A stretch of DNA of 64,000 bases, taken from Mytilus californianus (Eukaryota > Mollusca > Bivalvia > Mytilida > Mytilidae). A model generated the notes under the pieces. That model ran no database searches. It saw nothing but the letters and a program-made list of their open reading frames with translations, and had not been told where the DNA came from. The position numbers and the translations under genes are program-made. Of this stretch, positions 1 through 12,909 are shown piece after piece. Position 1 is the first letter of the stretch. Every line of letters begins with the position of its first letter. The stretch spans positions 52,208,384 to 52,272,383 of the forward strand of contig NW_026262712.1 in assembly GCF_021869535.1 (NCBI RefSeq), given 5' to 3'.

Positions 1-530
1 ACGCTTAACCTATTAATTACTTAATCAGAAAAAGAATATACAAGTGAAATTTTTGGATCTAAATTCCAATCTTCCGAAATGCTTATATTCATCGTTAAAA
101 TAAAGTTTTATAGGAGATGACCTTGGCATGCTTAACAATGACTTGAAGAGTAAATTGGTGATGTATGCCCTCACGCATCAACTTATGACATAACTTCATG
201 ATGTTAACAAATGAGGGATATTTAGGTAACAGAAGTTTACCAATGTTAAAATCTAATAAATTGAATGAGAAGATACAAATCAAGGTAACAAACAAAAACT
301 GAGAGAATCGCATTAACTGTAAAAAGAGCAGGCACAGGTGCACATTCACGTAGTCAAACATGTCACAATCAGGAATAGGACACAATCAGTTGATTTACAT
401 ATCAGACGACTATTCTGTTATCTAATGATCTAAGACCACGAAAACAAGTCGCTAGTGAATTGAGACACAGCAGATTAAATGTATCGGTCAATCAATCCTG
501 ATTGTAATCGTATACTTTATGTTGTATAAT
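1..530. other. No gene seen
   Basis: AT-rich sequence at the window edge. A 96-codon reading frame on the minus strand (95-385) has no domain or signal that I recognise and no splice context, so it is not called as a gene. The stretch could be the edge of an old repeat. Confidence 0.4.
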
Positions 531-800
531 GATAATATGTGGTATGATTACATATAAGACAACTATCCACTAGAGACCAAATGACGTAGACGTAAGCAAC
601 TAGCGGTAGCCGTACGTCCTTCGACAATGACAAAAACCCATAATACGACAAAATGTAAAAACAATTCAAATGAGAAAACGGTAGACCTGATATATGTACA
701 ATACAAAAGATATGATAGACATCAACAACGGCAACAACTAAACGACAGGCTCATGACTTGGGACAGACAAATACACAATGTTGCAGGGTTCAAATCAGTG
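530..800 (+). repeat. Mytilid dispersed repeat, diverged copy
   Basis: Carries the usual order of blocks of this family: 'gtggtatgattac', 'agacaactatccac', 'agagaccaaatgac', then 'caattcaaatgagaaaac', 'caacaacggcaacaacta' and 'ctcatgacttgggacag'. The better-preserved copy at 43.72-44.3 kb in this window has the same blocks in the same order. The family is assigned from memory of mussel sequences. It has no coding potential. Confidence 0.7.
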
Positions 801-1085
801 TTTTCATGCCACTATTTAGAACTTGGACAAAACAATAGGTCGTACTGCATTCCTCAAAATTCGTAAAATAAAATATATTATAAAAGTGTTCTCAAATTCA
901 CATAGGTACAATTCGAAAAAGCTAATTAAAAATATTTACTTTCAAATGATGACTAAAATGTATGATTTCTGTTTTGCACGCACAAAAAAAATGTGTTTCT
1001 GGATTAACCTTCATGAAAAAAAACTCAAGGTGAAACATTTGGAAAGCCAAATATACAAAGTGGTTTAGCGCATACTAATCAAACG

Positions 1086-1087
<2 letters not shown>

Positions 1088-1123
<36 letters not shown>

Positions 1124-1173
1124 CGTGAACGTTGTTTTCAATTTAGACTTGTATATATATATATATATATATA
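1088..1173. repeat. Two (AT)n microsatellites
   Basis: Pure TA/AT runs at 1088-1121 and 1152-1173 are separated by about 30 bases. In the other arm of the inverted duplication the equivalent place (about 16085-16163) is ordinary sequence with a candidate last exon. The AT runs therefore probably expanded through the 3' end of the left EF-hand gene. Confidence 0.85.
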
Positions 1174-1270
1174 GCGGACGCTAAGACTGTACAACAAAAT
1201 AATGAAGGATAGAATTTGGCTTTTTCCACATCTTTATAAAGAAAACAAAATGTTAAATTCTTTAATATAC

Positions 1271-1676
1271 CTTCGTCGATGTCCAATTCCGCAAACAAGT
1301 TGTGAAGAATTTCAGGTGTGTTGACGCCATCATCGAAATAGACAAATATCTTCTCCAGATCACTTTTCGTTATATAACCTTTTCCATTCGAATCATACGG
1401 GTTAAATACACATGGATTGAGCGGAGTCTTGTGTCGATTGTTTCCATCATACTCCATCTCTACATGAAACTTCCGTTCTTTAGATTTTACCTCCGAACTT
1501 CGTTTGAATCTTACTGAATATTCAATACGAACTCCCCAGTCATCTCTGTTGTTTTGACGTTGATAATATGCTCTGCCACTAACGGAATGGTGTACATTTC
1601 TATTGCTATTACACTCTTCGCTGACGCCAAATAACAAAACCAGATATACAACGATAGTACCAACCACGTTCATCAT
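1271..1676 (-). CDS. Secreted EF-hand-like protein, left paralog, main exon (3' end lost or unidentified)
   Basis: The frame opens with two Met codons at 1676 directly after a splice-acceptor-like 'ccttag', so a 5'UTR exon may lie upstream. Residues 1-20 form a hydrophobic signal peptide (VVYLVLLFGV core). A basic, polar stretch follows (residues 23-70), then a C-terminal part with the EF-hand-like loop DSNGKGYITKSD. That loop keeps D at position 1, N at 3, G at 6 and I at 8, but has K at position 5 and D in place of Glu at 12, so calcium binding is uncertain. The exon should end at 1271 at a GTATAT donor in phase 1, as in the right paralog; reading on would run into AT microsatellite sequence. 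I see no matching last exon. The family is unrecognised. The protein is predicted to be secreted. It may be a pseudogene. Confidence 0.6.
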
Positions 1677-2494
1677 CTAAGGTAACATAATTTATAGAAA
1701 TGTAAATACCAATAATAATCAATTTTAATCAGTATACGAAACAAATGAGTATGCAAAATGAAATTTCTCTGAATAAAAATGCAAGCAAATGATATTATCA
1801 ATTTATGATATATAAAGGATAAGTGATATACACCATCGTTACATGTATAAGAATTAACCCGAACTACAGTCAATTTGCAAAATATAAAAATATCATTGAA
1901 TCAGAAAATGGAGAGAAAATATGTAATAACAAAATTCCCTGGAAATTCATAAAAAACTGACAAAAAAGTAACAACAAGTATTAAGAATAAAAATGTTTGT
2001 GATGCATTTAAAGAAGAAAGGGATAACATAAGACGTGGGTATATGCCAGGGAGACAACAACCTAACACCACAATACAACACGAGAATGCAAATAGAAGTC
2101 AAAATAAGACCCTCAACATTAGACAAGACTTGTGGCTACTATATATCGTGCTCTAAATTGACCTTAGGTAAGTTTAGAATAATAAAGATTATTAAAGATC
2201 TGATAACAACACTAAATGAAATAAAACACACAATCACCAATATTTAAGCTAAACAATTATTTTGAAGAACTTTCTGACATTGGACAGACACGTTTATGTG
2301 TGGCGAGTGTAATTTTACTATAAATTATTTTTGGAGTAATCAACTCTACCTCTTTTTTTCCGATCAGTTGTGCAGAATAGAACATTGGGTGAAAAAATCA
2401 GATTAGAAACTTTATGAACTGTCATTATTGCAAAAATAGGTAACAATAAAACAATGCTAAATAAATTCAGCATAGATAGATGGATTAAAATTTC

Positions 2495-2552
2495 GTACGC
2501 CAGACACGCGTTGTCAGCAAAAGACTCGTCAGTGACGTTAAATTAAAACCAT
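2495..2552 (-). repeat. Fragment of the 'gcgtctggcgta' mytilid repeat
   Basis: Contains 'acgccagacacgcg' and 'aaaagactcgtcagtgacg', the reverse complement of the pair seen at 7140-7195. The same family recurs at 6090-6200. It is a short dispersed-repeat relic inside the left arm. Confidence 0.6.
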
Positions 2553-3315
2553 TAAAAGAAATCTTATTGTTAAAATAATATCCTTCAAACTCGTATATTG
2601 GCCGTTGTAGCTTCTTATGAAAAAATACAGTCGTAACTGAAATAATATAACAATTCATGCAACTGTAGCTGGGAAGCGTATAATTCTCAAATATTACCAA
2701 AACTTCAGCCGAACATTTTAGAGTTACAAATGCTTGTATCGCAAAATTTGGAATTACCCTAACCCTTTCATAATTTCGACGTAATATTATATATTCTCTT
2801 ATGGAAAAATTTGATATAAAAATGTGTTGTTAATCTAAATTTCAGCGGCAAACATATCTTAGAATAATTTAACAAAGATATGAATTCAGTAAATTAGTAT
2901 TTTGTTTCTCTTTTTTTTCTTCCTAGACCTAAAATATGGAAACAAACTAATACTTACTTTTTCAATTTTCCTTAGAATTACAACAGTTTATAGTTCCAGT
3001 CTGTCGACATTGCATTTCTTTTATAGCAGATTGTACTTCCTGAATTAGTAGACAGTTTACACAAGGAAGATGCATTTCTAAAGTACTTATCGATTATGCA
3101 ACTTATATTGAGGAAACAATTATTATGCAGCTCTTCACATCAGAAAAAAAAAACTGCAAATTTGTCACTAGGGGATTTATTCGAAATTTTCTTCCCGATT
3201 AGGATGCGTTTTGAATCAATCATACTATGATATAAAAAGTCAACATACATACTAGTACACGAATATAAAGTTTGCACGCCATATAGTGCGGTTACCAAGG
3301 ACAGAATTTTTTGGA

Positions 3316-6055
3316 TTTAATCTCCCCACCGAACACACAGCTAAATCATATATCATTTGAAAGAAGAAACCTTGTACTATAAGAACAAGCCTGTCGTAAG
3401 GATCAGATATGGTCTAATTTTTTTAAAACTAAAGTTAAAGGTCAACTTCACAATTAAAAAAATTAAATGTTTTCCTCTTATATTTTCTGTCAAATATCAG
3501 ACTTGTATAGATTCAGCTTCATTAATAGTAGATTTTCGTATAAGAACTAAATATTTGTTTATATATAATTTCTCAAAACGACGTTTTTAATTACAAAACT
3601 CAAAATATGAAGATTTCAACCATATAAAGTCAAAATGACCTTGACCTTACAAATAATGTCAAATTCACCTAAAATATCATTTGTCACGAAAGACAAAACT
3701 ACAAAGTTATTTTTTGCTACTATTGTATACGATGTATTAGTTCAAAAGCGGTAAGGTTGAATATGACATACTGATTTTGTCATATTTGTTTACAACAGGA
3801 ATTTGTTTGGTTTTATCCATAAAACTGTTTCCAATTGGGTAGTTAAATGAATTAGGTGTCTTTTATGTAGTCATATTTACTTATATTGATTTTATAGGAG
3901 CCCTGTCCCTTTCTTTTTGTAGCGTACTACAGATTTTCATGATTTTCAAAGGTTCTCAGGTCTGTACTCTATCATTGTCATTTCCATCATTCATTTCAAG
4001 ACTTGTGTTCATGTTAAAACATATTTCACTTAGGTCTACATGGCATGAACAAGTCTGCGCATGACGGATTCTGCTCAAAGTAAACGAACCCTTTTGAGTT
4101 TTACAATAAAACATCAAAACAATAATATTGAGTATCAACAATATAGAGAATAAAGGGATACAACACCAACCACGAACTCTCTACTCCTCTGGAAAAAAAG
4201 AGGAAATTCACACTTCAGTGATAAACATGGGGTCAATAGTCTAACCTTGTACAGACACATCCTGCATGTGTGTGTGTGTGTGGTGGTTTTCGTGATGGAG
4301 GTTTTGGGGTAGAGGGGTTACGTGTGCAAAAATCTCCACCTTTGCCTTGATATATCATATATGATAACAATAAAACATGAACTAAATAGTCTCGCTACCA
4401 ACTTCATGACCACTAACTTGAAACAGAGAAATAAACCAACCTCTTAGTTGAAAAGAATTTTGTTCGGAACATGCACATTACTAAGAGGCAAGCTAAGGTT
4501 ACCAAAAATGTTTCTTTTATACTAGTACTCATGGGAAAAAGAGAGAAACATCACTTCTAACATGTTTATAAAGTATAAGAAGCGAATGGAAATAGGCAGT
4601 ATTTTTGAGAGACCAGAACGTATTAAAAATCAGCAGGCAGTCGAAGAATAAAACATTTTTGACTGAATCATGCCAGTTTTCCTTGCTGAAAGATATCAGA
4701 ACTTTTCCGTGTTTAAATATGTGATTTTTCAATTTTTAAGATCCATTTTCGATATTCCAATAGAATAATGAATGAAAAATGCTGTATTATATAAGATTTC
4801 ATAGGAAACGGTATATTAACAGATAAAAGAGAAGCGAAAGATACCATACTGAAATTGATATTGAAATAAAACCGGCCAAAAGACAAGTACGCAAAAAACA
4901 ACATAGAAAACTAAAGACTGAGCAACACGAAGCCTACACACTTGTCTCTAATCTAAAGTATCTAAGTATCTAACTTGCAATTTTATACTTATTACATTAC
5001 ATCATAATCTGATTCATATAGAGTAAGTTCTGTATTATCTAATAGTGCATATATTTTTTTTGGGGGGGGGGGGGGGGGGGGGGGGGTTGTAATATATCAT
5101 AAAAGTCTAAAGAATCTGAAGTAATGATTGCTTATTTTTGTTGCCAGATAAAAAAAAATCAATTTGTGGGAGAAATCTTCTAGATCTGGTGTAAAAAGTT
5201 GACTTTTTTCATATTCGGTAGAAAGAATGTTTAACGTAATATCTGTCGAAGAGGTCGCCCTTGAAACAATGAAGCTTTATAGCGAAAGTGTTTCATGGGC
5301 GAGACGAAAAAATGCGGAATTTACTCGAAATGTCTGTCGTTGAGTTTGCTTATAAATACAAAGACCTTTTTCTTTTATACAATTGCAAAAAGGCGAACAT
5401 AATATAAGATAAACATATAAATGCATATTTGTTTATACAAAACAACATAAAACTCGAAAACATCGTTTATAACAGCAAAAATATAGTAATTAGAAAAATT
5501 ACTTGAGTGCTAATTAAAAAGTAATGACCGTGAGAGGAATGATCTATTTCCGTGTTAAACTTGAAGTTTTATAATTTTAATTTTTATCATCAATAACTTT
5601 ATATTTTTATACACCTGCTCTTAGAAATTTTTATCAGGAATAGCCTTTAGGATGTTTAACAAGTTTATTACACAATTAGATACAAATGTGTACATCTAGG
5701 GACAAGCGAATAAAGTTTATGTCTATATTTTTACGAAAAAATGCGACATTTTTAAACAACTTGAAATTGTATAATTTTATATATTAGATGCCAATAAAAA
5801 TCTAAACTGACATTTATGAATAATGGTTATTCCAAAAATTAAATTCTCTTCAAGAAAATGTAGGCATATAAGTTCAAAAAAATATTTTGAAGTAGGTGGA
5901 TGACAAAATTACAGAAATAGTCTATACGGAAAAACGATTTTTTTAGGAAATTGTGACCATACGAATTTCTTACGACAGGGTGGAAATTAAAGCAGACATA
6001 TGTATGTTTAATATAAGATAAGGCGTGTGTTAATTGGGGAGATTAAAATCAATAT
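3316..6055. mobile_element. Inverted-repeat element, ~2.7 kb, inserted in the left arm
   Basis: 'gatttaatctccccac' near 3316 is mirrored by 'ggggagattaaaatc' ending near 6055. Further inside, 'cctgtcgtaag' (about 3390) is mirrored by 'cttacgacagg' (about 5970), giving imperfect ends of about 100 bp. The right arm has no counterpart, because its flanking blocks (8905 and 8911) are adjacent. There is no long reading frame, so the element is non-autonomous. A GT run (4267-4283) and a 25-base G run (5062-5086) lie inside. Confidence 0.55.
5062..5086 (+). repeat. Poly-G tract, 25 bases
   Basis: An uninterrupted run of 25 G follows a T run. It could form quadruplex structures or be a length artefact of assembly. 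Similar tracts occur at 33830-33846 and 39398-39420. Confidence 0.9.
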
Positions 6056-6089
6056 TTAGACGACTTTTTGCCTGTTTGTCATCGCACTA

Positions 6090-6200
6090 ATTCGCGCCTT
6101 TCGTCTACAAAAGACTCATCAGTGACGCTTGAATAAAAAAGGTAAAAAGGCAAAAAAATGTACGAAGTATGAACATTAACGACACAAAATTCCGAAAGGT
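6090..6200 (-). repeat. Fragment of the 'gcgtctggcgta' mytilid repeat
   Basis: Contains 'cgcctttcgtctacaaaa' and 'gactcatcagtgacgctt', matching the family seen at 7080-7215 in the opposite orientation. No coding potential. Confidence 0.6.
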
Positions 6201-6544
6201 AAGGTATCTATTCCTGGTAATATACCACTGTCGAAATCACAACGTATGTCTATGTTCGTTAGAGTTTCTTTTGTAGTAATAAGAAAATCTACATGAAATA
6301 AAAGTTATATTTTCATAAGTATAATCATTTATAATTTTAGGCCTGGTATAATCACAAAGCTAGATCAAAAATACTCAAACAGAGTAACAATAAAACAATA
6401 CAAAAAAAACTCAGCATAGATACTACAATTTTACAAAAAAACCAAAACGACCGAACGACAAATGACAATAAACAAAACACAAAATAGAAATCTAAAGACT
6501 AAACAACACGAACCCCACCAAAACACCGGGGTGATATCAGGTGC

Positions 6545-7384
6545 CCGAAGGCTTAGTAGATTCTGATATGCATGTGACATACGTCATATTGCTCATGTAA
6601 GTACATACTCGGTATTAGTATAACTCGGTGATGCCACACTCGAGAAAAATTGGACGGGATTGTGGTTACGACAAGTCATCTGTAAAGCAGATATTCCACA
6701 ATGGTTTATAAACTCGCAAATGGAGTCCGTAAAATTCTGAAAGGAATGACTTCAACTTCAACTGCGAGATATATACTACATATGGCGGCGCTGCTGGAAT
6801 GTTGCTACATGGAAATGAACAAATTACAATTGGGAAATTGCAAATCATCGGTTTTGTTGTAAAGTTTTCTTCTAAACCGACCCTTAGTGTTAATTTCTAG
6901 ATGTAAGTCAATTGTATCTATTGTATCATTTACTTCAAGTTTATGTCAATGCTTTCAACATAGCCACCAAACTTTGAATTATGTAGTGGGAGGACATCAT
7001 CTTTATACTTGAACGTGAATATAAAAGAGAAATGCTAGCTTCTTTTAGGTCTTCCTTAGATGTTTTTGGCAAAACCTTTCGGAATTTTGGCCCTCAATGC
7101 TCTTCAACTTCGTACTTTATTTGGCCTTTTAACTTTATTGATTCGAGCATTACAGGTGAGGCTATTGTAGACGAAACGCGCGTCTGGCGTACAAAGTTAT
7201 AAGCATGGTATCTTCGATGATTTTTCCTCTCAGAAGCTCCTATATGAATTTTAACTTTATTTGATTTAGGGAACAAATCGACAAGAAGAGGAGCACTATT
7301 GGTTCCCATGAGAAAGCCGATTGTTTGTTGAACCACATGTCCTCCAAACGTAACAAATATGATGTCAATCAAGAAATCAAGCAT
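6545..7384 (-). pseudogene. Reverse-transcriptase relic of a retroelement
   Basis: On the minus strand, 7384 to about 7270 encodes a recognisable piece of a reverse transcriptase with GFLMGTNSAPLLVDLF. In the family I recall, the active form reads G[IV]PMGTNCAPLLADLF, the RT motif-B region. After a gap the frame at 6848-6666 gives SNIPAAPPYVVYISQL and FLSEFYG, which normally lie downstream of the catalytic core. The part with the catalytic Asp pair (YIDD) is missing and is replaced by 'gcgtctggcgta' repeat sequence (about 7080-7215). Several substitutions of conserved residues and the deletion show it is dead. Sequence down to 6545 matches the usual downstream non-coding part of the same element, as I remember it. 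Confidence 0.7.
7080..7215 (+). repeat. 'cgaaacgcgcgtctggcgta' mytilid repeat
   Basis: Contains 'ctcttcaacttcgtacttta', 'gattcgagcattacaggtga' and 'acgaaacgcgcgtctggcgt' in the order typical of this very common mussel repeat (from memory). It replaces the catalytic part of the reverse-transcriptase relic around it. Confidence 0.65.
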
Positions 7385-7923
7385 TTTGTCAATGTCAGTT
7401 TCAGAGCATTTTTTGTTGAATCAATGTTTTTTTATTTTTTTTTTTTCACAAAGAATGATTTTTCCTTCCTTAAAACAAGACATTTGTATCTACGTTGGCC
7501 ATTCTGTTTTACGAAGTAAAACCAATTCTTTAAATTTGTCTTTAAGTTAGGAATAGGGAATACGTGTGTAAGGAGTAGAAAAGTAAAATGTTATCGTTCT
7601 ATTGCAAGAAGATTTAAAAAGACTTAGATTGTATGTTATCTAACAGATCTTTGGAATTTTTAAATTACAACATCTGATTCATACCGCCCCTAGAGTAGGA
7701 AGTTTCACAATAACTCTGAAGCGGGGACTTACTTGCTGTTAAAATTGATGTCAATAATTTAGAAACACGTTGTTTCGTGAAAAACTTGAAGAACCAATGA
7801 AACTTTGTAAGGACACTTTTTTCATTTAAGGTACTAGTATCCAATAAAATGAAAGAAGATCGGGTTCTTTTTTTTCAATTACTTTTTAATTTTACCAAAC
7901 TGGCCGCATTGCCCAAAATAGAA

Positions 7924-8180
7924 TTGATTGATTGATTGGTGTTTTACGCCACTTTCAGCAATATTGTGCTATTTCGTGGCGGTCAGTTTTTATTGGTGAA
8001 GGAAACTCGAATGCCGGGAGAGAACCACCGACCTTCGGTAGGAAAACTGACAATCCTAGTCAATTAAGATTATAGTCGAAGGCACCTGCCACGTGCGGAA
8101 TTCGAACTCATAACCTCAGTGTTGACATACGAGTGAAACAGTAGTTGGACGACTTAGACCACTCACCATCTAGGACCCCT
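7924..8180 (-). mobile_element. tRNA-derived SINE (V-SINE-like, possibly RUDI), copy 1
   Basis: Read on minus, the element starts with a tRNA-like head: A-box-like 'tggtgagtggtctaag' near 8150-8168 and B-box 'gttcgaattcc' near 8097-8107. A conserved central body follows ('accgaccttcggtaggaaaa' on plus), ending with a tail of ATCA repeats. It is flanked by near-identical duplications: cccaaaatagaa (7912-7923) and cccaaatagaa (8181-8191). The RUDI name is from memory. It is a retroposed copy and codes for no protein. Confidence 0.85.
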
Positions 8181-9189
8181 CCCAAATAGAACATAGAGAT
8201 AACATGGATACAATGTAGATAAAACGTCTTAATATATATCCCCCAAAAAAAAATGATATGGTACGGAACTCTTACAAGGAAAATATATAAAAAAAGTACC
8301 GTTAATCCACAATCATTGTAAGACCATTCCTTATTGGAGTTTTTAATTTTTACTGATGATTTTTATTTTATTAATCTTTAACACAATAAAGGATAAAAAA
8401 AACTTGAAAAATGCATACATACATTGAAAGAAGCAAAGCAGCTGCGTAGGAGATTGTCGCTTGGTTAGAGGCTGGCTTTGACAATTCTAAAATACTTTTA
8501 ATCTTTATTTTTATGTACACAATACACTACGTTTGCTAGGTGAGACATTGATTCAGGTTCCTTTAGTCTCTACCATTATTTTTTCTTCTTTTAAAAAATG
8601 GAAATCCAAGACATAAACGAAACAAACTAACATAAAATGTGAAAAGGGGCACTATTTAAAACTAGTTATGGCATACCGGTGCATCAAAAGTTTATAAATT
8701 ATTCTATTGTTTGTCACTTATTCGTTTACACATTAGAATACAACACATTGTCGTGATACTAGTATTTGTGACGTACATGTGATCATACCAGGCCTATAAA
8801 TATAAATGATAGGAACTACCAAAATGTAACTTTTAATTTATGTAGACTGCCAAATTACTGTAAAAGAATGTCTAACGAACATAGACATTCACATACGTTG
8901 TGATTTCGAAGTGTGATTGATTTAAAACACATCCTGATCGGGATGAAAATTTCAAAAAAATCCCCTAGTGTCCAAAGTACATTTTTATTTTAACTGAAGT
9001 GAACAGATTCTTCATTATACTTTCCTGAATATAAGTTGCTTGATTCGATTGGTTATTAAATGCATCTTCCTTTTGCAAGAAGTCTCATCTTCTATATGAA
9101 AAAGGAACATCGAAAGACTGAAACGAAACTTTAGACTGATGTAATTCTAAGGATCATAGTAAAAGTAAGTATGTATTTGTTTCAATATT

Positions 9190-12100
9190 GTAAGTCTTGG
9201 AAGACAAAAGAAAAACAAAATGTTAATGTACTGAATTCATTTTTCTATTATATTATTGTACTATATGTAAAAGAGACGTTTCAATGTTGCTTGCTTTGGT
9301 TATCATTATTGTTATACTGTAAAAATTCGATGGAAATAAAATCTGAAAATAATTTATTGCAAATGGCGTCAAGAAATGATTGGAAAAAAATGCAATCGTT
9401 TTGGAAATAGTTTAAAAGCATTCCATAGGAACAGGTTAAAGAGTACCAAATGTCAAGGAAATATTCAATCTGATAAAAAACAGATTCTGTGTCCACGCTT
9501 TGCTTACAAAGATCTGATTGACATCACTGTGTTCTCCTTTCAGCTCTGGCAATTATTAACACCAGTCAATGAAATGTAACCTTCAAATTTGTACTTGGTG
9601 TGTATCATAACGACAAAACCAGAGGATTTCGAAAGTTTTTTCAAAATATAACATGGAACGCAGCCTTGTCAGATCCATGTAAGCAAAGCGTAAACACAGG
9701 TTCTCTATTTAAACGAGATTGGAAATAGTTAAAACAGAGAACATCCTTACTCCGCAGCAAGTAATAGTTAAAACACTTTAAACGTTATTGCCTAATGTCG
9801 GCACTGTGCAAAATGGCTATATCGTGAAAACAAATAAATAACGTAATATGATGGTATTTTACAATCACTTTTAAAAGAAATAAATGATGAAATCCTCTGA
9901 AAGTATGTTTAAAACATTTACAATTTTGCTCATCTATAGTGTACAGTGATAAGTTTTAGGTGCAGGTTGACGTTTAACAATTTGATTGAAATGTCCTTAA
10001 TTTGTGTTGGCCAAAAATGGAAAATAAAAAAAGTCTCTATACCAAACTATCCCTGCATGCTTTGGTTTTAGAATTTGAATTTTATTATGTAAAATATTTC
10101 TGAATGATAGCGCAGTCTTTAGAATTGTATTACAGTTTGGAATTCTGATTCTTTGATAATGATGGATGTTTGAAAACCTTTTGAAATGAACTCGCATACA
10201 CATTATTTCTTTCAAAGGTTTCATTTCTTTAAAATATAATGTCACATAATACATACGTCTTTCAACAAGACTAATGAATTTAAGTATAAGATATTTTCAA
10301 CTTTCGTTCTGAATAGTCTGAATGTTTTGTATTTCCTATTGTTTTTATTCAATCAAAAACTATAATGTATATACTGTGAAAAATCAAATTTAATTCAAAG
10401 TTTGGGTCTTTAATTTTGTACATAGTTAAACGGATTTTCAAGAAAAAAATTTTCAGTTCAGAGAACCGACGACTTTGTTTCGGAAGTTGATACTTCGCAA
10501 GATTTGTCTCCAAATTATGCGTGTTTATTTTTTCAGTAAAAAACACGGAAGCCATAGTAAAGATGACGCTCTCCTGATAGCTCTTGATAACCCTTAATTT
10601 ATTCACATTCCATCATTACGATACCCACTTGAAAGTTATATTTTCACAGACATTTTTTTCTTCTTCCTAATTAACCTTTTAATATATTTTAATGACTTTA
10701 AACTACTTGTCGAATTGAATTTGGCACAACAATAGATGACTGTTTAATTAGTGAACCGAATGAAATATAAATTTTAGGCGTTTATTTTTTACCATCTTCT
10801 GCAAGCTTGAAAATAAATATCTCAAATTCCAGAAATTTTATACTTTTCTGAAAAATAAAAGTCAATTTACCTAGATCCCTACATGCCTAAATATTTGTCA
10901 GGTGTGCCAGCTTGTCTGTACTCAGAGTAACTTTGCGGTTTGAACACTTTAAAATTTGCCAATACCGTATGATGTACCTTAAAGGACAAAGCATTAACCA
11001 ATCTGTTACCTAGTTAGCAGTGAAAAACGTCAAAATCGAACGTTTTACATCTTCCAAATCGACGATGTTATACGCTTATGTCGATGTTTTTGTGGTATTT
11101 TTCACATATAATACTACTTTAAATAATGTTTACCGTAAAAACGAAGTCGGTTACCCAATTTTTTTTAACATCATTAAAACGGAAATTCATGTATCAACAA
11201 CATATCATTTTAAAGAAAAATCTATTGATTTGTTCCTGGATATTCGATGATTTTAAGAAAAATTTAGGAAGGTTTTAGCCAATTTTATGTGCTTTCTATA
11301 CAAATGTTTTGAAAGAATTCATTCAGTAATATTTAAGAAAATTGAAAGTTATAAATGCCTTATTCATTATATTTTTAGTTAATGTTCAACGAGCCAAAGT
11401 TGTATATAAACTGTACATTAACCGTAAAGCAAAGAATGCGTAACTGATAGCGTTGTTTTTCTTTCGGTTTTTGCATACATTAAAAACTCGTTTAACTGCA
11501 TATATGTATGAAAAATGAAGAATATAATCAACTAAAAAAGATTTTGAAATAAATAGTGTCAGTTATTGGACCCAAATGAATAAAGACAATAGTAGTATAC
11601 CGCTGTGCAATAGTAATAAATCGATTAAGCGAAAACAAATCCGGGTTACAAAATAAAACCGAGGGAAACACATCATCTATAAAAGGAAAACAACGGAACA
11701 ACAGAAACACTGAACTGCAACAAAAACAATCGCTCACATACATATAAACGGACTATTTGACAATAACTGTCATATTCCTGACTTGGTACAGGACATTTTA
11801 AGAAAAAATGGTGGGTTTTATGGCTAGCCAAACCTCCCACTAATATGGCAATGTTAAAAATACCGCTAAAATGACAACATTACGTGACAGGAATACAGTA
11901 CAAATAAACGCAAGAACACCTAGAACAGAGAAATACATAAATAAATAATATAATAATACAACATGTTAACAGAAATTAAAAGGATTTACTTTCACTTTCA
12001 AATTACGATCTCTCGATATTTCGTTCATAAAAATCTAAATAAAATGAGATGCAATTTCTCTGTATATTATCGAAAACTAAAGCTATCAACGTCTTCATTT

Positions 12101-12310
12101 TTGCTGTCTGAATTAAAAGGAAAGCTTATAGTGAGTATCATTTGAACATTGGTATCAAAATCGGAATCCAATGCAATACTCAGTCTCATATTCATACTTT
12201 AGATATCACCACTAAGAGTTATATGCATACGTCAAATGTCGAATGGCAATTAAAGGGAAAAGGATACTTGTTTATTTCATTTTGTTGCCAGTATTATTGC
12301 CATACAATGT
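9190..12310. other. Extra sequence in the right arm, no gene
   Basis: The left arm has only about 0.3 kb here. I see no coding exon; the frames at 9171-9579 and 10349-10606 lack domains, signals or splice context. Positions 11560-11945 look like a dispersed mussel repeat: 'aataaatcgattaagcgaaa', 'actgaactgcaacaaaaaca' and 'tcatattcctgacttggtac' occur in the usual order. The rest is AT-rich without recognisable structure. Confidence 0.5.
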
Positions 12311-12909
12311 TAATATATGAGAATTGTATGCTTCACAGCTACAGTTACATGAGTTGTTCTATTATGAACTTTTTCATTTACAATTAACTTTAAATGTTCA
12401 CAAGGGTCTACAACAGCCGATATAATAGTTTAGAAGGTATTATTTTTACAGTTATAATTTTTGGAAAACGGTTTAAATTTGTTATTCATGTATATGTACC
12501 TGTTTTTGTAATTTGCTATAGCGACAGTTCATAGAGTTTCCCATCAGAATTTATCACCCAGTCTTCTTTGAACAACTGATAAAAAAGGAAGGGTTGATAA
12601 TTCGAGTAAATAACTTTTAGTTAAATTAAAATCACATAAAACACATAAACGTGCCTGTCCAATGTCAGAAAGCTCTTCAACAACTTGCTTTGCTTAAATA
12701 CTAGCGATTTTGTGTTTTATTTTATTGAGTATTATTGTCAGATCTTTGATAATCTTTATTTTTCTGAACTTACCTAAGATTCAAGGCAATTTAGAGCATG
12801 ATATATAGTAGCAACAAGTCTTGTCTAACATTGAGGGCCGTGTGTTGACCTCTATGTGGCTTCTCTTGTTGTATTGTATTGTTGGGTTGTTGTCTCCCTG
12901 ACATATACC

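Larger units (their letters stand above)
1070..6360 (-). repeat. Left arm of a large inverted duplication
   Basis: Successive blocks match, in reverse complement and in mirror order, blocks of 8780-16190: 1271-1676 with 14404-15978; 1683-1860 with 14205-14403; 2035-2300 with 12650-12905; 2340-2440 with 12490-12600; 2590-2700 with 12311-12425; 2937-2982 with 9140-9190; 3060-3223 with 8911-9085; 6230-6280 with 8861-8905; and 6320-6355 with 8780-8815. By eye, non-coding blocks are roughly 75-88% identical. The arm is interrupted by a foreign element at about 3316-6055. Confidence 0.85.

Noticed and set aside
95..385. 96-codon minus-strand frame as a gene
   Set aside because: No domain, signal peptide or splice context that I recognise; composition fits a chance frame in AT-rich DNA.
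2485..2700. Conserved small protein shared by the frames at 2485-2700 and 12142-12387 in the two duplication arms
   Set aside because: The peptides look alike only because the DNA is duplicated. Differences fall at all codon positions and the frames do not share start or stop.
8097..8168. A functional tRNA gene from the A and B boxes
   Set aside because: The boxes belong to a SINE head; the sequence does not close into a tRNA cloverleaf and continues into the SINE body.
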